Origin: Nonomuraea helvata
GTDB lineage: Bacteria; Actinomycetota; Actinomycetes; Streptosporangiales; Streptosporangiaceae
Reading direction: 5' to 3'
DNA length: 64,000 nt
Assembly: GCF_039535785.1 (NCBI RefSeq)
Contig: NZ_BAAAXV010000001.1
Location: 1,860,001 to 1,924,000, forward strand
In this document: in pieces, positions 8,183 through 17,577 of the stretch
How positions within the stretch are numbered: position 1 is the stretch's first letter
Layout: every line of letters starts with the position of its first letter
Program-made: the position numbers and the translations under genes
Notes under the pieces: model-generated
What the model was told of the DNA's origin: nothing
The model's input: the letters and a program-made list of their open reading frames with translations, nothing else
The model's database searches: none

Positions 8183-9640
8183 GTGCTCATCGCCAAGCCT
8201 TCAGAGATCTTCGACCGCGATGCGGAATGGGCCGAACTGGTCGACTTCATCAACGATGATTCACCGTATCCGACGCTCGGCGTAGTCTCGGGGAGGCGAC
8301 GCCAAGGAAAGACCCTGCTCCTTGGCTCCATCTGCGATGCGGCCGGGGGCATCTACATCGAAGGTACCGAGGCGGTTCCCGCCGAGCACTTCCATCTGAT
8401 CGGCGAGCTGCTGGCTGCCCGGCTCGGTAGCCCTGCCCCGCTCCACTTCACCTCCTGGCGCGCGGTCATCGACGCGATTCTGGATCTGGAGACCTCGTCG
8501 CCCTTCCCCGTAGTGATCGACGAGTTCCCCTACCTGGTGAAGGTCTCGCCTGAACTGCCGTCCATCCTCCAGGCGGCTCTGGATCTGCGGCGACGCAAGG
8601 GAGGGTCACCGATTCGCCTGATCCTGTGCGGCTCCGCCCTTACCTTCATGGGCGGGCTGCTGGCCGGGAACGCACCGTTGCGTGGCAGGGCGGGTTTGGA
8701 GCTGGTCGTTCCCACGCTGGACTATCGGCTCGCGGCGGAATTCTGGCAGATCAGTGACCCCCGGCTCGCCTTGCTGACGCACGCCGTGGTGGGCGGAACT
8801 CCTGCCTACCGCCGCGAATACACTCGCGATGACGTCCCGCAGTCACTCGCCGACTTCGACGCCTGGGTCAAGCGCGCGGTGCTGAATCCCGCTCGCCCTC
8901 TCTTCCGTGAGGCGCGCTACCTCCTCGCAGAAGAGCCGGATCTGCGCGATCCCGCCCTGTATCACTCCGTTTTGGCGGCGGTGGCAGAGGGGAACGCCTC
9001 ACGCGGCGGCATCGCCAATTACATCGGCCGAAAGGCCACGGAGATCAGTCACCCGCTCGCCGTGCTGGAGGATGCGGGGCTGTTGGCCAAATCCCCCGAC
9101 ATGTTGCGCGCCGCCCGCCCGCACTACCGGATCACAGAACCGCTGATCACCTTCTACCACTCGGTGATGCGACCGGCCTGGCGGGAGCTCGAACGCAGGC
9201 GAGCCGACCAGGTATGGAAGCGCAGCCGTGATCGGTTCCTGAGCGGGGTGGTGGGACCGCACTTCGAAGAGATCTGCCGCACGTGGGCCGCGGACTTCGC
9301 GGAGGCAGAGGTGTTCGGCGACGTTCCCGCAGAGGTCGGCCACGGCGTCGTCAACGATCCCGAACGCCGCACCAGTCACGAGATCGACGTGGTCGTCCTG
9401 TCCAAGCCCGACGGCGGGCCGCGCAAGGTGCTCTCCCTGGGTGAGGTCAAGTGGGGAGACATCATGTGCGAGGGGCATGTCGAGCGGCTCCGGCGCGTCC
9501 GCGACCTTCTTGCGGGCCGCGGCTACGACACGCGTTCGACCCGCCTGGCCTGCTACAGCGCCGCCGGTTTCACAGCGGACCTGCTCGCGACGGAAAACAG
9601 CGAAGTCCTGCTGGTGACGCCCGACCGCCTCTACTCCTGA
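8183..9640 (+). CDS. AAA ATPase with C-terminal DUF234 (nuclease-like) domain
   Basis: The 485-residue protein belongs to the archaeal/bacterial ATPase_2 - DUF234 family. The P-loop is SGRRRQGKTLLLG near residue 40 and Walker B is FPVVIDEFPYLV; a winged-helix segment (GNASRGGIANYIGRKATEI) follows, and the C-terminal third ends with HEIDVVVLSKPDGG then LSLGEVKW, an acidic D...ExK pattern like that of PD-(D/E)xK nucleases. Function in the family is not established; such genes are often horizontally acquired. The GTG start at 8183 follows AGGAG without a gap, so the mRNA may be near-leaderless. Codon use is less GC-biased than that of neighbours, and the gene abuts a degraded reductase, both consistent with transfer into this site. 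Confidence 0.82.
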   Translation: MLIAKPSEIFDRDAEWAELVDFINDDSPYPTLGVVSGRRRQGKTLLLGSICDAAGGIYIEGTEAVPAEHFHLIGELLAARLGSPAPLHFTSWRAVIDAILDLETSSPFPVVIDEFPYLVKVSPELPSILQAALDLRRRKGGSPIRLILCGSALTFMGGLLAGNAPLRGRAGLELVVPTLDYRLAAEFWQISDPRLALLTHAVVGGTPAYRREYTRDDVPQSLADFDAWVKRAVLNPARPLFREARYLLAEEPDLRDPALYHSVLAAVAEGNASRGGIANYIGRKATEISHPLAVLEDAGLLAKSPDMLRAARPHYRITEPLITFYHSVMRPAWRELERRRADQVWKRSRDRFLSGVVGPHFEEICRTWAADFAEAEVFGDVPAEVGHGVVNDPERRTSHEIDVVVLSKPDGGPRKVLSLGEVKWGDIMCEGHVERLRRVRDLLAGRGYDTRSTRLACYSAAGFTADLLATENSEVLLVTPDRLYS

Positions 9641-9666
9641 GGATTCACCCAGTCACTCCCGAGCCT

Positions 9667-9692
9667 GTGCTCGGACACCCTTGACCGAGCAC
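9667..9692. terminator. Hairpin between convergent genes
   Basis: GTGCTCGG (9667-9674) pairs perfectly with CCGAGCAC (9685-9692) across a ten-base loop, in the 73-base gap between the convergent ATPase and STAND genes. No long T-run follows, so it may act as an L-shaped bidirectional terminator. Confidence 0.5.
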
Positions 9693-9713
9693 GGCGGTGG
9701 CCGGCGGCGCTCG

Positions 9714-11804
9714 TCATGGCTCTTCCAGCGCGTAGGCGACCGCCCGGGAGAGCGCGAGCCGCGTGCCGTCCCGGAAGGCCGCCGTGTACGCCCGGGCCCC
9801 CAGCGCGTGACGGGCCCGCTCGGCGCACTCCTGGTGTGACCTCGCCTGGTACTGCAGCCGCATCGGCGAGGCGGCGACCGCCTCCCACAACAGGTGGGCG
9901 GCGCCCAGCAGCCGGGCGGCCCGCTCGTGCCGGCCGCGCGCCCCGGCCGTCCAGGCCAGCACCTCCAGGCACTGGGGCAGGCCCCACCGGTCGTCGGCGG
10001 CGCTCCAGAAGGCGGCGACCTCCCGCATCCTGGCCTCGGTCTGCCGCCAGTCGCCCTGCTCCCAGCGGGCCATGCCGACCGCGTACAGCGCGTACGCGCG
10101 GAAGAGCGGCGCGTGGCGATCCTCGCACAGTGCCACAAGCTTCTCGCCGTACGCGGCGGCCCGGTCCGGGCTCATGGAGGCGGCGAAGAGGGCGGCGAGG
10201 TACAGGGTGACCCCTACGGCGTGGACGTCCCCTCTCGCCCAGTGGCGGGTGATGGCATCCTCCAGCAGCGCGAGCCCGCCTTCGGCGTCGCCCGCGCACA
10301 GTGCCGCGACACCGGAGAGCTGGACGGCGAACGCGAGCGCCGTCTCGTCCATCAGCCGCCACGCGAGCGCCGCGCACTCCCGCGCGTCGTCGGCCGCGGC
10401 CGGATCGCCCTGGTAGTGGCCGAGCAGCCCCTTGGCCCACAGGCCCATGGCCCTGACGACGCCCGATCCGGGGACGAGCGCGAGGCCGCGTCCCAGCCAG
10501 TACCGGCCCTCGCTGGGAGCACCGGCGACGAGCCAGTTGGCCCACAGCGTGGAGGCGATCTCCAGGCCGACAGGGGCGTCGCCGGGCAGGTGGAAGCAGA
10601 GGTCCAGAGCGACCCGCACGTTGGGGAGTTCCGGCTTCAGCGCCTGGACGTTGTCGGTCTGGCCGGGATCCACCCGGTCCACGCGCAGTCGTTCCGCCAG
10701 CCGGCGATAGTGATCGATGTAGCGCTCGCGGAGCGCCTCCTCGTCCGCGGCGGGCAGTCGTTCGCGGCCGTACGCGCGGATGGTCTCCAGCATGCGGTAG
10801 CGGACTCCGGTGCCGTACTGCTCGGCCCCGGACAGGATGGACTTGTCCACCAGGCCGCCCATCAGATCCAGCACGTCGTCGCGGTCCAGCCCCTGCCCGG
10901 GGCAGACGGCTTCGGCGGTCTCCAGGTCCACGCCTCCCGGGAACATCGCCAGCCGCTCCCACAGCAGCCGCTCGCCGGGCGAGCAGAGCCCGAAGGTCCA
11001 GTCCATGGTCGCCCGCAGGGTCTGGTGGCGTGCCACCGTGCCGGGTGCGACCTCGGCCGGCACCTCCAGGTGCTTGTCGAGCTCGTTCACGAGGTCCTGC
11101 ACCGATGTCGTACGCAGCCGTACCGCCGCCAGCTCGATGGCCAGCGGAATCCCGTCCAGGCGCCGGGTCAGCCGGGCGACCGCCCGGGAATTGCCCGCGT
11201 CGACGAGGAAGCCCGGCCGGATCGTCGCCGCTCGCTCCGCGAAGAGGCGCACGGCGTCACGCCGGGCGATGTCGCGGGTGCTGTCACCGGGCTGCGGGAT
11301 CGACAGTGACGGCACCGGCAGCACCCGCTCGCCGTACACCCCGAGCGACTGGCGGCTGGTGGCCAGGATCTGCAGCCGCGAGGTGTCGCGCAGGAACCGG
11401 TGCACCAGCCGGGCGCACGCGCCGAGCAGATGTTCGCAGTTGTCCAGCACCAGCAGCAGCTGTTTGTCCGCCAGATGCTCGGTCAGCAGGCCCACGAGGT
11501 CCGGTGTGGTGTCACGGATTCCCAGCGCGGCGGCCACGGCCGGGACCAGCAGGTCCTCGTCCTCGATGGCGGTCAGCTCCACCAGCCGGACCCCGTCCCG
11601 GTACCTGTGCGGCAGGATCTCGCAGACACGTCGTGCCAGACTGGTCTTGCCGACCCCGCCTGCGCCGGTCAGGGTCAGCAGGCGGGTCTTGGCCAGCATC
11701 CGCCTGACCTCGGAGATCTCGTGCCGTCGTCCGATGAAGGCTGGAGCGTCGGTCTGCCGCAAACCGGCCGCCGGGACGTTCCGGATCGTGTCCTGGACGG
11801 GCAT
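9714..11804 (-). CDS. STAND/NB-ARC ATPase with TPR-like repeats, no HTH
   Basis: This protein of about 696 residues has the same ATPase as its upstream neighbour: FIGRRHEISEVRRML, P-loop LTGAGGVGKTSLA, Walker B LLLVLDNCEHLL and the sensor region TSRQSLGVYGE. After the NB-ARC-like core come the LRATMDWTFGLCSPGERLLW winged-helix part and alpha-helical repeats of the TPR type to the end at ALEEP. Unlike the paralogue it stops before any LuxR-type DNA-binding domain. ATG at 11804 is preferred, nine bases after GGAGG; a GTG at 11810 would overlap the preceding stop. The pair probably arose by tandem duplication, and this copy may act as a partner or brake of the other. That role is inference. Confidence 0.85.
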   Translation of the reverse strand: MPVQDTIRNVPAAGLRQTDAPAFIGRRHEISEVRRMLAKTRLLTLTGAGGVGKTSLARRVCEILPHRYRDGVRLVELTAIEDEDLLVPAVAAALGIRDTTPDLVGLLTEHLADKQLLLVLDNCEHLLGACARLVHRFLRDTSRLQILATSRQSLGVYGERVLPVPSLSIPQPGDSTRDIARRDAVRLFAERAATIRPGFLVDAGNSRAVARLTRRLDGIPLAIELAAVRLRTTSVQDLVNELDKHLEVPAEVAPGTVARHQTLRATMDWTFGLCSPGERLLWERLAMFPGGVDLETAEAVCPGQGLDRDDVLDLMGGLVDKSILSGAEQYGTGVRYRMLETIRAYGRERLPAADEEALRERYIDHYRRLAERLRVDRVDPGQTDNVQALKPELPNVRVALDLCFHLPGDAPVGLEIASTLWANWLVAGAPSEGRYWLGRGLALVPGSGVVRAMGLWAKGLLGHYQGDPAAADDARECAALAWRLMDETALAFAVQLSGVAALCAGDAEGGLALLEDAITRHWARGDVHAVGVTLYLAALFAASMSPDRAAAYGEKLVALCEDRHAPLFRAYALYAVGMARWEQGDWRQTEARMREVAAFWSAADDRWGLPQCLEVLAWTAGARGRHERAARLLGAAHLLWEAVAASPMRLQYQARSHQECAERARHALGARAYTAAFRDGTRLALSRAVAYALEEP

Positions 11805-11806
11805 GT

Positions 11807-14155
11807 TCACTCGCCTCCGGGAGGCCCCTCGCCGGCGAGGCGGGCCTGCTCCGCCACCCAGCCGACGATCTGGGTCCTGGAGGTGAAGCCCAGTTTGCGC
11901 AGGATGTGTTCGGCGTGGCCTTCGACGGTGCGCTGAGCGATCACCAGCGCCGCCGCGATCTCCTTGTTCCGCATCCCCCGTGCGATGAGCCGGGCGATCT
12001 CCATCTCCCGCGGGGTCAGCGGCGAGGACCGGCCCGCCTCACCGTCCCGGGTGCGGGCGGGCGCCTCCTCCATCAGGGCGTACGCGAGCGCCTCGCCGGA
12101 AGAGCACCTGGCCCCCCGCTTGACGGCCCTCTGGAAGGCCTGGTCGCCCAGGAGGCGGCGGGTACGGTCCGCGCATTCGTCGTGGTACCGGGTGAGGTGG
12201 CCGAACCCCAGCAGGGGCGCGCCGATCGCCTCCCAGATGTTGCGCAGGATGCCCAGCAGCTCGCCGGCCCGCGCGTACTCACCTTGTGAGGCGGCGATCC
12301 AGGCCAGCACCTCGACGGTGAGCCCGACCCCGACCGAGTCGTCCAGCGCGTGGAAGACGCGCAGGCTCTCCTGCGCCAGGGCGGTCGCGCGCCGCGTGTC
12401 GCCCTGGCGCCAGAGCTCGATGCCGAGCGCCGTCGCCGTGTACGCCCTGTGCCAGCTCTCACCATGAGCGTCGCAGACGGCGATGCCCTCCTCGGCGGCG
12501 GCGACGGCGCGTACGGAGTCGCCGAGGAACGAGCGCGCGAGGGAGAGCCAGGTCAGCGCCTGGACCTCGCCCGCGGGGTCGCCACCGGCGCGATGATGGG
12601 TCACCGCCTCCTCGAAGGATCGGATGGCCGACGCGGTGTCCCCCTCGTGCATGGCGACCATTCCGGAGTAGAGCGTGACATAGCCGAGCACCGGTTCCAG
12701 TCCGAGCCGCTCGCCGAGATCTTTGCTCTGGGCCAGCAGCCCGATGGCCGAGGCCCGATCGCCCTGGATGATGGCGAGCCAGCCGCACGCCCAGAACGCC
12801 CGGGCCCTGACCTCGGACCCGCCGGCGGTGTCCGCGAGTCCCTGCTCGAGCCAGGTGCGTCCCTCGCCCAGATGGCTGCTGGTGATCCAGTGGTAGAGCA
12901 GGTCGCTCGCCATGTCGATGCAGAGCCCGGTGTGCTCGGCATGGCAGTACTCCAGCGCGGTGCGCAGGTTCGGATGCTCGACGCGCAGCCGGGACAGCAG
13001 CTTGACCTGCGCCGGGCCGAACAGCTGCGCCTGCGCCTCGTGCGAGAGCCGCCGGTAGTAGTCGCGGTACCGGTGTTTCAGCTCCTCCTCCTGCCCTGAG
13101 GCGACGAGCTGCTCGCGCCCGTACTGCCGGATCGTGTCCAGCAGCCGGTACCGCACCCCGTACGGATGGTCCTCCCTGAGCAGGACGGACTTCTCCACCA
13201 GCCCGATCACCAGGTCGACGATCTCATCACGGGCGATGCCGTCCCCGGCGCAGACCGCTTCGGCCGCCTCCAGGTCCAGACTGCCGGTGAACACCGAGAG
13301 ACGGGCCCACAGCAGGCGCTCCTGCTCGGTGCAGAGCCCGTGGCTCCAGTCGATCAGGGCGCGGAGCGTCCGGTGGCGGGCCACGATGGTGTTCGATCCC
13401 GCCCGGAGCAGGCGGAAGAGGTCGTCCAGCCGCTCGAGCAGCTGATGGACCGAGAGCGCGCGCAGTCGTACGGCGGCGAGCTCGATGCCGAGCGGCAGGC
13501 CGTCCAGGCGGCGGCAGATCCGCTCGATGACGTCCAGGTTCTCGTCCGTGACGGTGAAACCGGGGCTGACGGCCGCGGCCCGCTCGGCGAAGAGCCGCAC
13601 CGCGTCAGGGATGGAGGACGACGTGTCGTGCGGGAATTCGCAGCTTGGCAGCGGCAGCGTCGGCACGGTGAACATCTGCTCGCTGGTGATGCCCAGCGAC
13701 TGTCGGCTGGTGGCCAGGATCCGCAGGTCAGGGGCAGAGCACAGCAGCGTCTGGGCCACCGTGGCGGACTCGTCGAGCACGTGCTCGCAGTTGTCCAGGA
13801 CGACCAGCGTGCGCTGCTCGCGCAGGTGCTCGGTGAGCACCTGCATGGGCGGCCGGGCGGAGTGGTTCTGGATCCTCAGCTCGGCGATCAGGGTCTGCGG
13901 CAGCAGCGCCGGGTTGTCCAGTTCGGCGAGTTCGACCAGCCAGACCCCGTCGGGGAACGCCCGGCGCAGGTCGGCGGCGACGCGCAGGGCCAGCCGGGTC
14001 TTGCCGACGCCGCCCGGCCCGGTCAGGGTCACCATGCGGGCGTCGGCCAGCAGGCGTTTGACTGCCGCTATCTCGTGCCGACGCCCGATGAAGCTGGTCA
14101 CCTCAGCGGGCAGCCCGCCGGCGTACGTCTGTGTGCGCGATGTGCCAGTGGTCAT
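11807..14155 (-). CDS. STAND ATPase - TPR - LuxR-type transcriptional regulator
   Basis: A 782-residue regulator of the large ATP-binding (LAL-like/COG3903) type. It has FIGRRHEIAAVKRLL, P-loop LTGPGGVGKTRLAL, Walker B TLVVLDNCEHVLD and SRQSLGITSEQ in the first 200 residues, an alpha-helical repeat middle section, and a C-terminal LuxR helix-turn-helix with SPLTPREMEIARLIARGM and AQRTVEGHAEHILRKLGF. Such proteins are signal-integrating activators whose ATPase gates oligomerisation. The gene is the first of the tandem pair; its stop is two to four bases from the start of the HTH-less copy. Its targets are not evident, although the nucleoside hydrolase gene lies upstream on the same strand. Confidence 0.9.
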   Translation of the reverse strand: MTTGTSRTQTYAGGLPAEVTSFIGRRHEIAAVKRLLADARMVTLTGPGGVGKTRLALRVAADLRRAFPDGVWLVELAELDNPALLPQTLIAELRIQNHSARPPMQVLTEHLREQRTLVVLDNCEHVLDESATVAQTLLCSAPDLRILATSRQSLGITSEQMFTVPTLPLPSCEFPHDTSSSIPDAVRLFAERAAAVSPGFTVTDENLDVIERICRRLDGLPLGIELAAVRLRALSVHQLLERLDDLFRLLRAGSNTIVARHRTLRALIDWSHGLCTEQERLLWARLSVFTGSLDLEAAEAVCAGDGIARDEIVDLVIGLVEKSVLLREDHPYGVRYRLLDTIRQYGREQLVASGQEEELKHRYRDYYRRLSHEAQAQLFGPAQVKLLSRLRVEHPNLRTALEYCHAEHTGLCIDMASDLLYHWITSSHLGEGRTWLEQGLADTAGGSEVRARAFWACGWLAIIQGDRASAIGLLAQSKDLGERLGLEPVLGYVTLYSGMVAMHEGDTASAIRSFEEAVTHHRAGGDPAGEVQALTWLSLARSFLGDSVRAVAAAEEGIAVCDAHGESWHRAYTATALGIELWRQGDTRRATALAQESLRVFHALDDSVGVGLTVEVLAWIAASQGEYARAGELLGILRNIWEAIGAPLLGFGHLTRYHDECADRTRRLLGDQAFQRAVKRGARCSSGEALAYALMEEAPARTRDGEAGRSSPLTPREMEIARLIARGMRNKEIAAALVIAQRTVEGHAEHILRKLGFTSRTQIVGWVAEQARLAGEGPPGGE

Positions 14156-14287
14156 CGATGCCTCGCATCGGCTCCCGCAAGTAGGTCACTATGAGCCGAT
14201 ATCACCAACATATGTACAGCAGGATCCCCTACCGAATCGTGGGCGACACTTGCCTTGTACGTGAGACAGATTTTGCCGTAGGTCGAG

Positions 14288-15145
14288 CTACGCGGCGGCG
14301 TTCACGATGCGGCGGACGATCTCCCGGGCCACCGGCTCGGTGCGAGCCGACGTGGTGACGCGCGTCCGGCCTGTCGCCTCCTCGAACGTGCTCGACCCGT
14401 CCGCCCCGATGATCACCTGTCCTTCGGGGCCGAACGCGAACAGCTCCGGCACCAGCATGGTCAGCACCGCGATCGGGTCGTGCGGGCAGTTCCACTCCGC
14501 GTTCCGCGACCGCCACCACTGCTCGACCTCCGCCTTCAGTGCCTCCCCCAGCGCCCCGGCGGCCGCGATGGCGGCCACGTCCGCGGCGTCCATCCGGACC
14601 GTGGTGGTGATCTCCAGCCCCGTGACCGTGATCGGCGCTCCCGAGCCGAACACGATGGCCGCCGCCTCCGGGTCGCTCTTCAGGTTGTGCTCGGGCTCGG
14701 GGCCGTCGAAGCGGCCCCCCATGATCCAGAGGTGCCGTACGTCCCGGGCGAAGGACGGGGAGGCCGTGACGGCGTTGGCGATGTTGGTGAGCGGCCCGAC
14801 CGCCACCACGTCCACCTGACCGGGCGCGCGAGTCACCTCGTCGACCAGGTACGCCGCCGCGTCCCCGTCGTCCACCCGCTCGCTGTCCAGGTCGGTGAAG
14901 AGCGCGCCTTCGTGCCCCGCCCACCAGACGGGCCGGTCGGCCAGGGTCCTGACGGCTCCGGGCACGACGGCCGGTGATCGGCCTGCCAGGCCTGCCAGGC
15001 GCTTGGCCAGGCGCGCCCGCAGCAGCGTGTCACCGTAGACGGTCGTGCAGCCGATCAGCTCGACCTCCGGAGAGCCGAGCAGGACGGCGAGCGCGAGCGC
15101 GTCGTCGACGTCGCTGCCGATATCGGTGTCGAAGATGACGCGCAT
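14288..15145 (-). CDS. Nucleoside hydrolase (inosine/uridine-preferring type)
   Basis: The 285-residue protein opens with DTDIGSDVDDALAL, the calcium-binding aspartate cluster of ribonucleoside hydrolases. Further family marks are VAVGPLTNIANA, LWIMGGRF, EHNLKSDPEAA and the late HDP motif in CPHDPIAVL. The enzyme would split a nucleoside into base and ribose in the cytosol for salvage. The start ATG at 15145 is preceded by GGAGGGG about 13 bases upstream, inside the end of the truncated ABC transporter gene, so its translation is probably coupled to that remnant. All metal-binding residues that I can identify are present. Confidence 0.9.
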   Translation of the reverse strand: MRVIFDTDIGSDVDDALALAVLLGSPEVELIGCTTVYGDTLLRARLAKRLAGLAGRSPAVVPGAVRTLADRPVWWAGHEGALFTDLDSERVDDGDAAAYLVDEVTRAPGQVDVVAVGPLTNIANAVTASPSFARDVRHLWIMGGRFDGPEPEHNLKSDPEAAAIVFGSGAPITVTGLEITTTVRMDAADVAAIAAAGALGEALKAEVEQWWRSRNAEWNCPHDPIAVLTMLVPELFAFGPEGQVIIGADGSSTFEEATGRTRVTTSARTEPVAREIVRRIVNAAA

Positions 15146-15152
15146 GGCTGAA

Positions 15153-15482
15153 TTATCCCCTCCAGGCTCCAGTGCGCGACCGGGTCGCGAGGGCGTCCAC
15201 GCGCCCGGCCACGAACTGCTCCAGCGCGCCGCCGAGCGCCTCGAGCACCTCGGTGACCGCCAGCAGGGCCGCCATCGCGACGAGCGGCCACACGATCGCG
15301 GTGGCGGGCTCCCGGCCGCTCGCGGAGCCGGTGAGCGCGGCCACCAGCCATCCGGTGGACAGGGCGGCGGCGGCCGGCGCCAGCGCCCCTCCGGCGTGCA
15401 CGAGCACCAGGCCGGCGACGGCTTTCCGATCTTGGAGCGACAACTGTAACAGGCGGATGCGTTCGACCAGCAGCGTCCTCAC
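15153..15482 (-). pseudogene. N-terminal remnant of an ABC transporter permease/ATPase
   Basis: The reading frame has a proper start, GTG at 15482 with GGAGG ten bases upstream, and 109 codons. The sequence VLVHAGGALAPAAAALSTGW and PLVAMAALLAVTEVLEALGG followed by EQFVAGRVDALATRSR matches the first two membrane helices of fused ABC exporters, which are normally 550 to 600 residues long. The rest, including the ATPase domain, is absent; the frame ends eight bases before the nucleoside hydrolase. It reads as the 5' stub left by a deletion, although a small membrane protein cannot be excluded. Confidence 0.55.
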
Positions 15483-15586
15483 GGAGCGGGGGCCTCCATG
15501 CGTGGGGGGATCAGGCCGGGCGCGCGGCGACGGTCAGGCCGCGCGCCCGGAGATCATATGTCAGCGATGCATGGGTGCCCAGACCG

Positions 15587-17332
15587 TCATCGGGCCGGTG
15601 CCTCGGTTGGCCCAGGCGCAGTAGGGCACGAACGTGAGATCGGCCGGGCCCCCGTGCTCCGGTTCGCAGGGGCCGGCGGCGGTGCGGCCGGTTCCGGGCG
15701 GTGGATGCCGCGCGGGCGGTAGCCGAGAGCGGCCGAGACGCCGAGGTAGTCGGCCAGCAGCCAGATGATGGCCAGCCACATCTCCGTGCCCTGCAGCCCC
15801 GGCGTGCGGGTCGTGCCGCTCCCCCGGCTCAGGGCGAAGCTGAAGCCCGCGCCGTCGTGCCAGCCGCCCACCGCCCGTACGAGGTGCTGCCGCGCCCACG
15901 CCTCCCCCTCCTCGCGCCGGTGCCGGGTCTGTCTGCCCAGCAGCCACAGGGGGTGGATGACGTCGAGCACGTTGCAGGCGTTGCCGGTGTCCGGGCCGAA
16001 GTATCGCGGGTCGGCGGTCTGGGCGAGCACGGTGTCGACGGCCCGCTCGGGGTACGGCAACGGCACGCCGAACTGCGCGAACGTCCCCCGCGTCAAGCGG
16101 TAGAAGCCGTTGACCACCTGCAGCCAGCCCGCGTCGGGATCCGGCTCGCCCCACATCCCGTGGGCCTGGCTGCAGCGGGTCAGCAGCCACCCGTACAGGG
16201 TCTCGAGCTCGCCCCGTACGCCGAAGTCGGCGAGGTTGCGGTGCAGGCCCGTTCCGAACGCGTCCACCCACGAGCCCGCCGACCAGGCGTTGCGGCTCCA
16301 GTCGAGGGAGTCGAGGGTGGCGATCAGGTCCTGCGAGCCGAGGTTCGCGACGGCGTGGACCGGGTGGCGGAATCGGGTGCCGAGCAGGTCGAGGGCGTAG
16401 CCGACGCAGAGCACGTGATAGGCGGCGGCTCCGTCAAGCTCCAGCGAGCCCTTCAGCGAGTCGGTCCCGCCGATCTCCGGGGAGCCAGGGACGCCGATCT
16501 CCGGGATCAGGCCCGTGGCCGGGTCCTGACGGTCGCGGAGGAACGCGACGATCTCCTCCCGCGCCGGGGTCGGCGGCGCCCCGTCCAGGAGCAGGTCGGC
16601 GATCTCGACCGCGTCGCACCAGGCCCGCACGGTCGGCGGGGCGTCCGGGCGGTCCACGTACCGCTCCCCCGTCCAGCACCGGCCGAGCACCGCCTCCGCC
16701 TGCGCCTTGGCGCGGGTGGCGAAGTCGGCGAGCAGCCGTTCCAGGTCCTGACCGGCGCTCGGGGCGGAGCGCGGGGTGCGGCGGTCGCGGATGCGGCGGG
16801 CCGGGTTGCCCGCGACCATGGCCCAGGCGGGCACGTCCTTGGTGACGACCGCGCCCGCCCCGACGATGGCGTGCTCGCCGATCGTCACCCCGTCGAGTAC
16901 GACCACGTTCGAGCCGATCCACACGTCGTCGCCGATCCGGATGCCCTTCGACGTGGTCGCCTGGCGGAAGACCGGCCGGTCCGGCGCGGTCCCGTGGTTG
17001 AAGCCGAGCAAGGACGTGTGCGCGCCCACCCGCACCGCGTTCCCCAGCACGACGTCCCCCCGCACCACGGCATACGGGTTGATCGTGCAGTCGTCGCCCA
17101 TGACGATGTCGTGGGTGACGTACGCGTGGGCGGCGATGTAGCAGTGGTCGCCCATGCGCAGGCTGTCGGCGTACACGGCCGCCAGCGGTGAGACGAACAC
17201 CTTGCCCGCCACATCGACGGCGGTCCTGGCCCGCAGCGCCTCCAAGTGGCGCTCCTGGGCGAGGCGGTCCTCGTCGGTCGCATGGTCCCAGAACAGCCAC
17301 GGGCAGAAGTCGAACTTGGTCGGTTCCGTCAT
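15587..17332 (-). CDS. Hexapeptide-repeat acyltransferase fused to an alpha-helical barrel domain
   Basis: The 581-residue protein has two parts. Residues about 40 to 190 are a left-handed beta-helix acyltransferase of the xenobiotic/maltose acetyltransferase kind: isoleucine-rich hexads such as [20 protein letters not shown], the active-site-like GFNHGTA, then [20 protein letters not shown] and [17 protein letters not shown]. Residues about 200 to 540 are all-helical with repeats recalling terpene-cyclase or glycosidase alpha-barrels ([40 protein letters not shown]). Similar two-part proteins occur in other actinomycetes but I know of no assigned function. The ATG has AGAGGA eight bases upstream. 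The last 40 residues are proline/alanine-rich and may be frame drift. Confidence 0.7.
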   Translation of the reverse strand: MTEPTKFDFCPWLFWDHATDEDRLAQERHLEALRARTAVDVAGKVFVSPLAAVYADSLRMGDHCYIAAHAYVTHDIVMGDDCTINPYAVVRGDVVLGNAVRVGAHTSLLGFNHGTAPDRPVFRQATTSKGIRIGDDVWIGSNVVVLDGVTIGEHAIVGAGAVVTKDVPAWAMVAGNPARRIRDRRTPRSAPSAGQDLERLLADFATRAKAQAEAVLGRCWTGERYVDRPDAPPTVRAWCDAVEIADLLLDGAPPTPAREEIVAFLRDRQDPATGLIPEIGVPGSPEIGGTDSLKGSLELDGAAAYHVLCVGYALDLLGTRFRHPVHAVANLGSQDLIATLDSLDWSRNAWSAGSWVDAFGTGLHRNLADFGVRGELETLYGWLLTRCSQAHGMWGEPDPDAGWLQVVNGFYRLTRGTFAQFGVPLPYPERAVDTVLAQTADPRYFGPDTGNACNVLDVIHPLWLLGRQTRHRREEGEAWARQHLVRAVGGWHDGAGFSFALSRGSGTTRTPGLQGTEMWLAIIWLLADYLGVSAALGYRPRGIHRPEPAAPPPAPANRSTGARPISRSCPTAPGPTEAPAR

Positions 17333-17418
17333 GCGATCAATTCCTCTCAGAGCACCTCAACGTCATCGACCACGAGTGGCGCCGGACCGGCAGCCGGTAC
17401 CGCTCGCCCCTCCGAGGC

Positions 17419-17428
17419 AAAACGTTTT
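17419..17428. promoter_or_regulatory. LacI-type palindrome AAAACGTTTT
   Basis: A perfect ten-base palindrome with the CG centre typical of LacI-family operators lies 87 bases upstream of the acyltransferase start, in the divergent region shared with the membrane-protein gene. It is the most AT-rich spot of that region, next to GTATAC at 17433-17438. Confidence 0.4.
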
Positions 17429-17577
17429 AACGGTATACGTCTGGATCAGCCCTGACCACCCTGCCCGCTGGCACGCCGAGCGCTGCCAGCGCGCGACCGC
17501 CACCTGACCTGACGGGGGCGGATCAGGGGAAAGTCAGGGGCGATCACCGATGAGCGCCTCCCTGGCGAGAGGGCATC

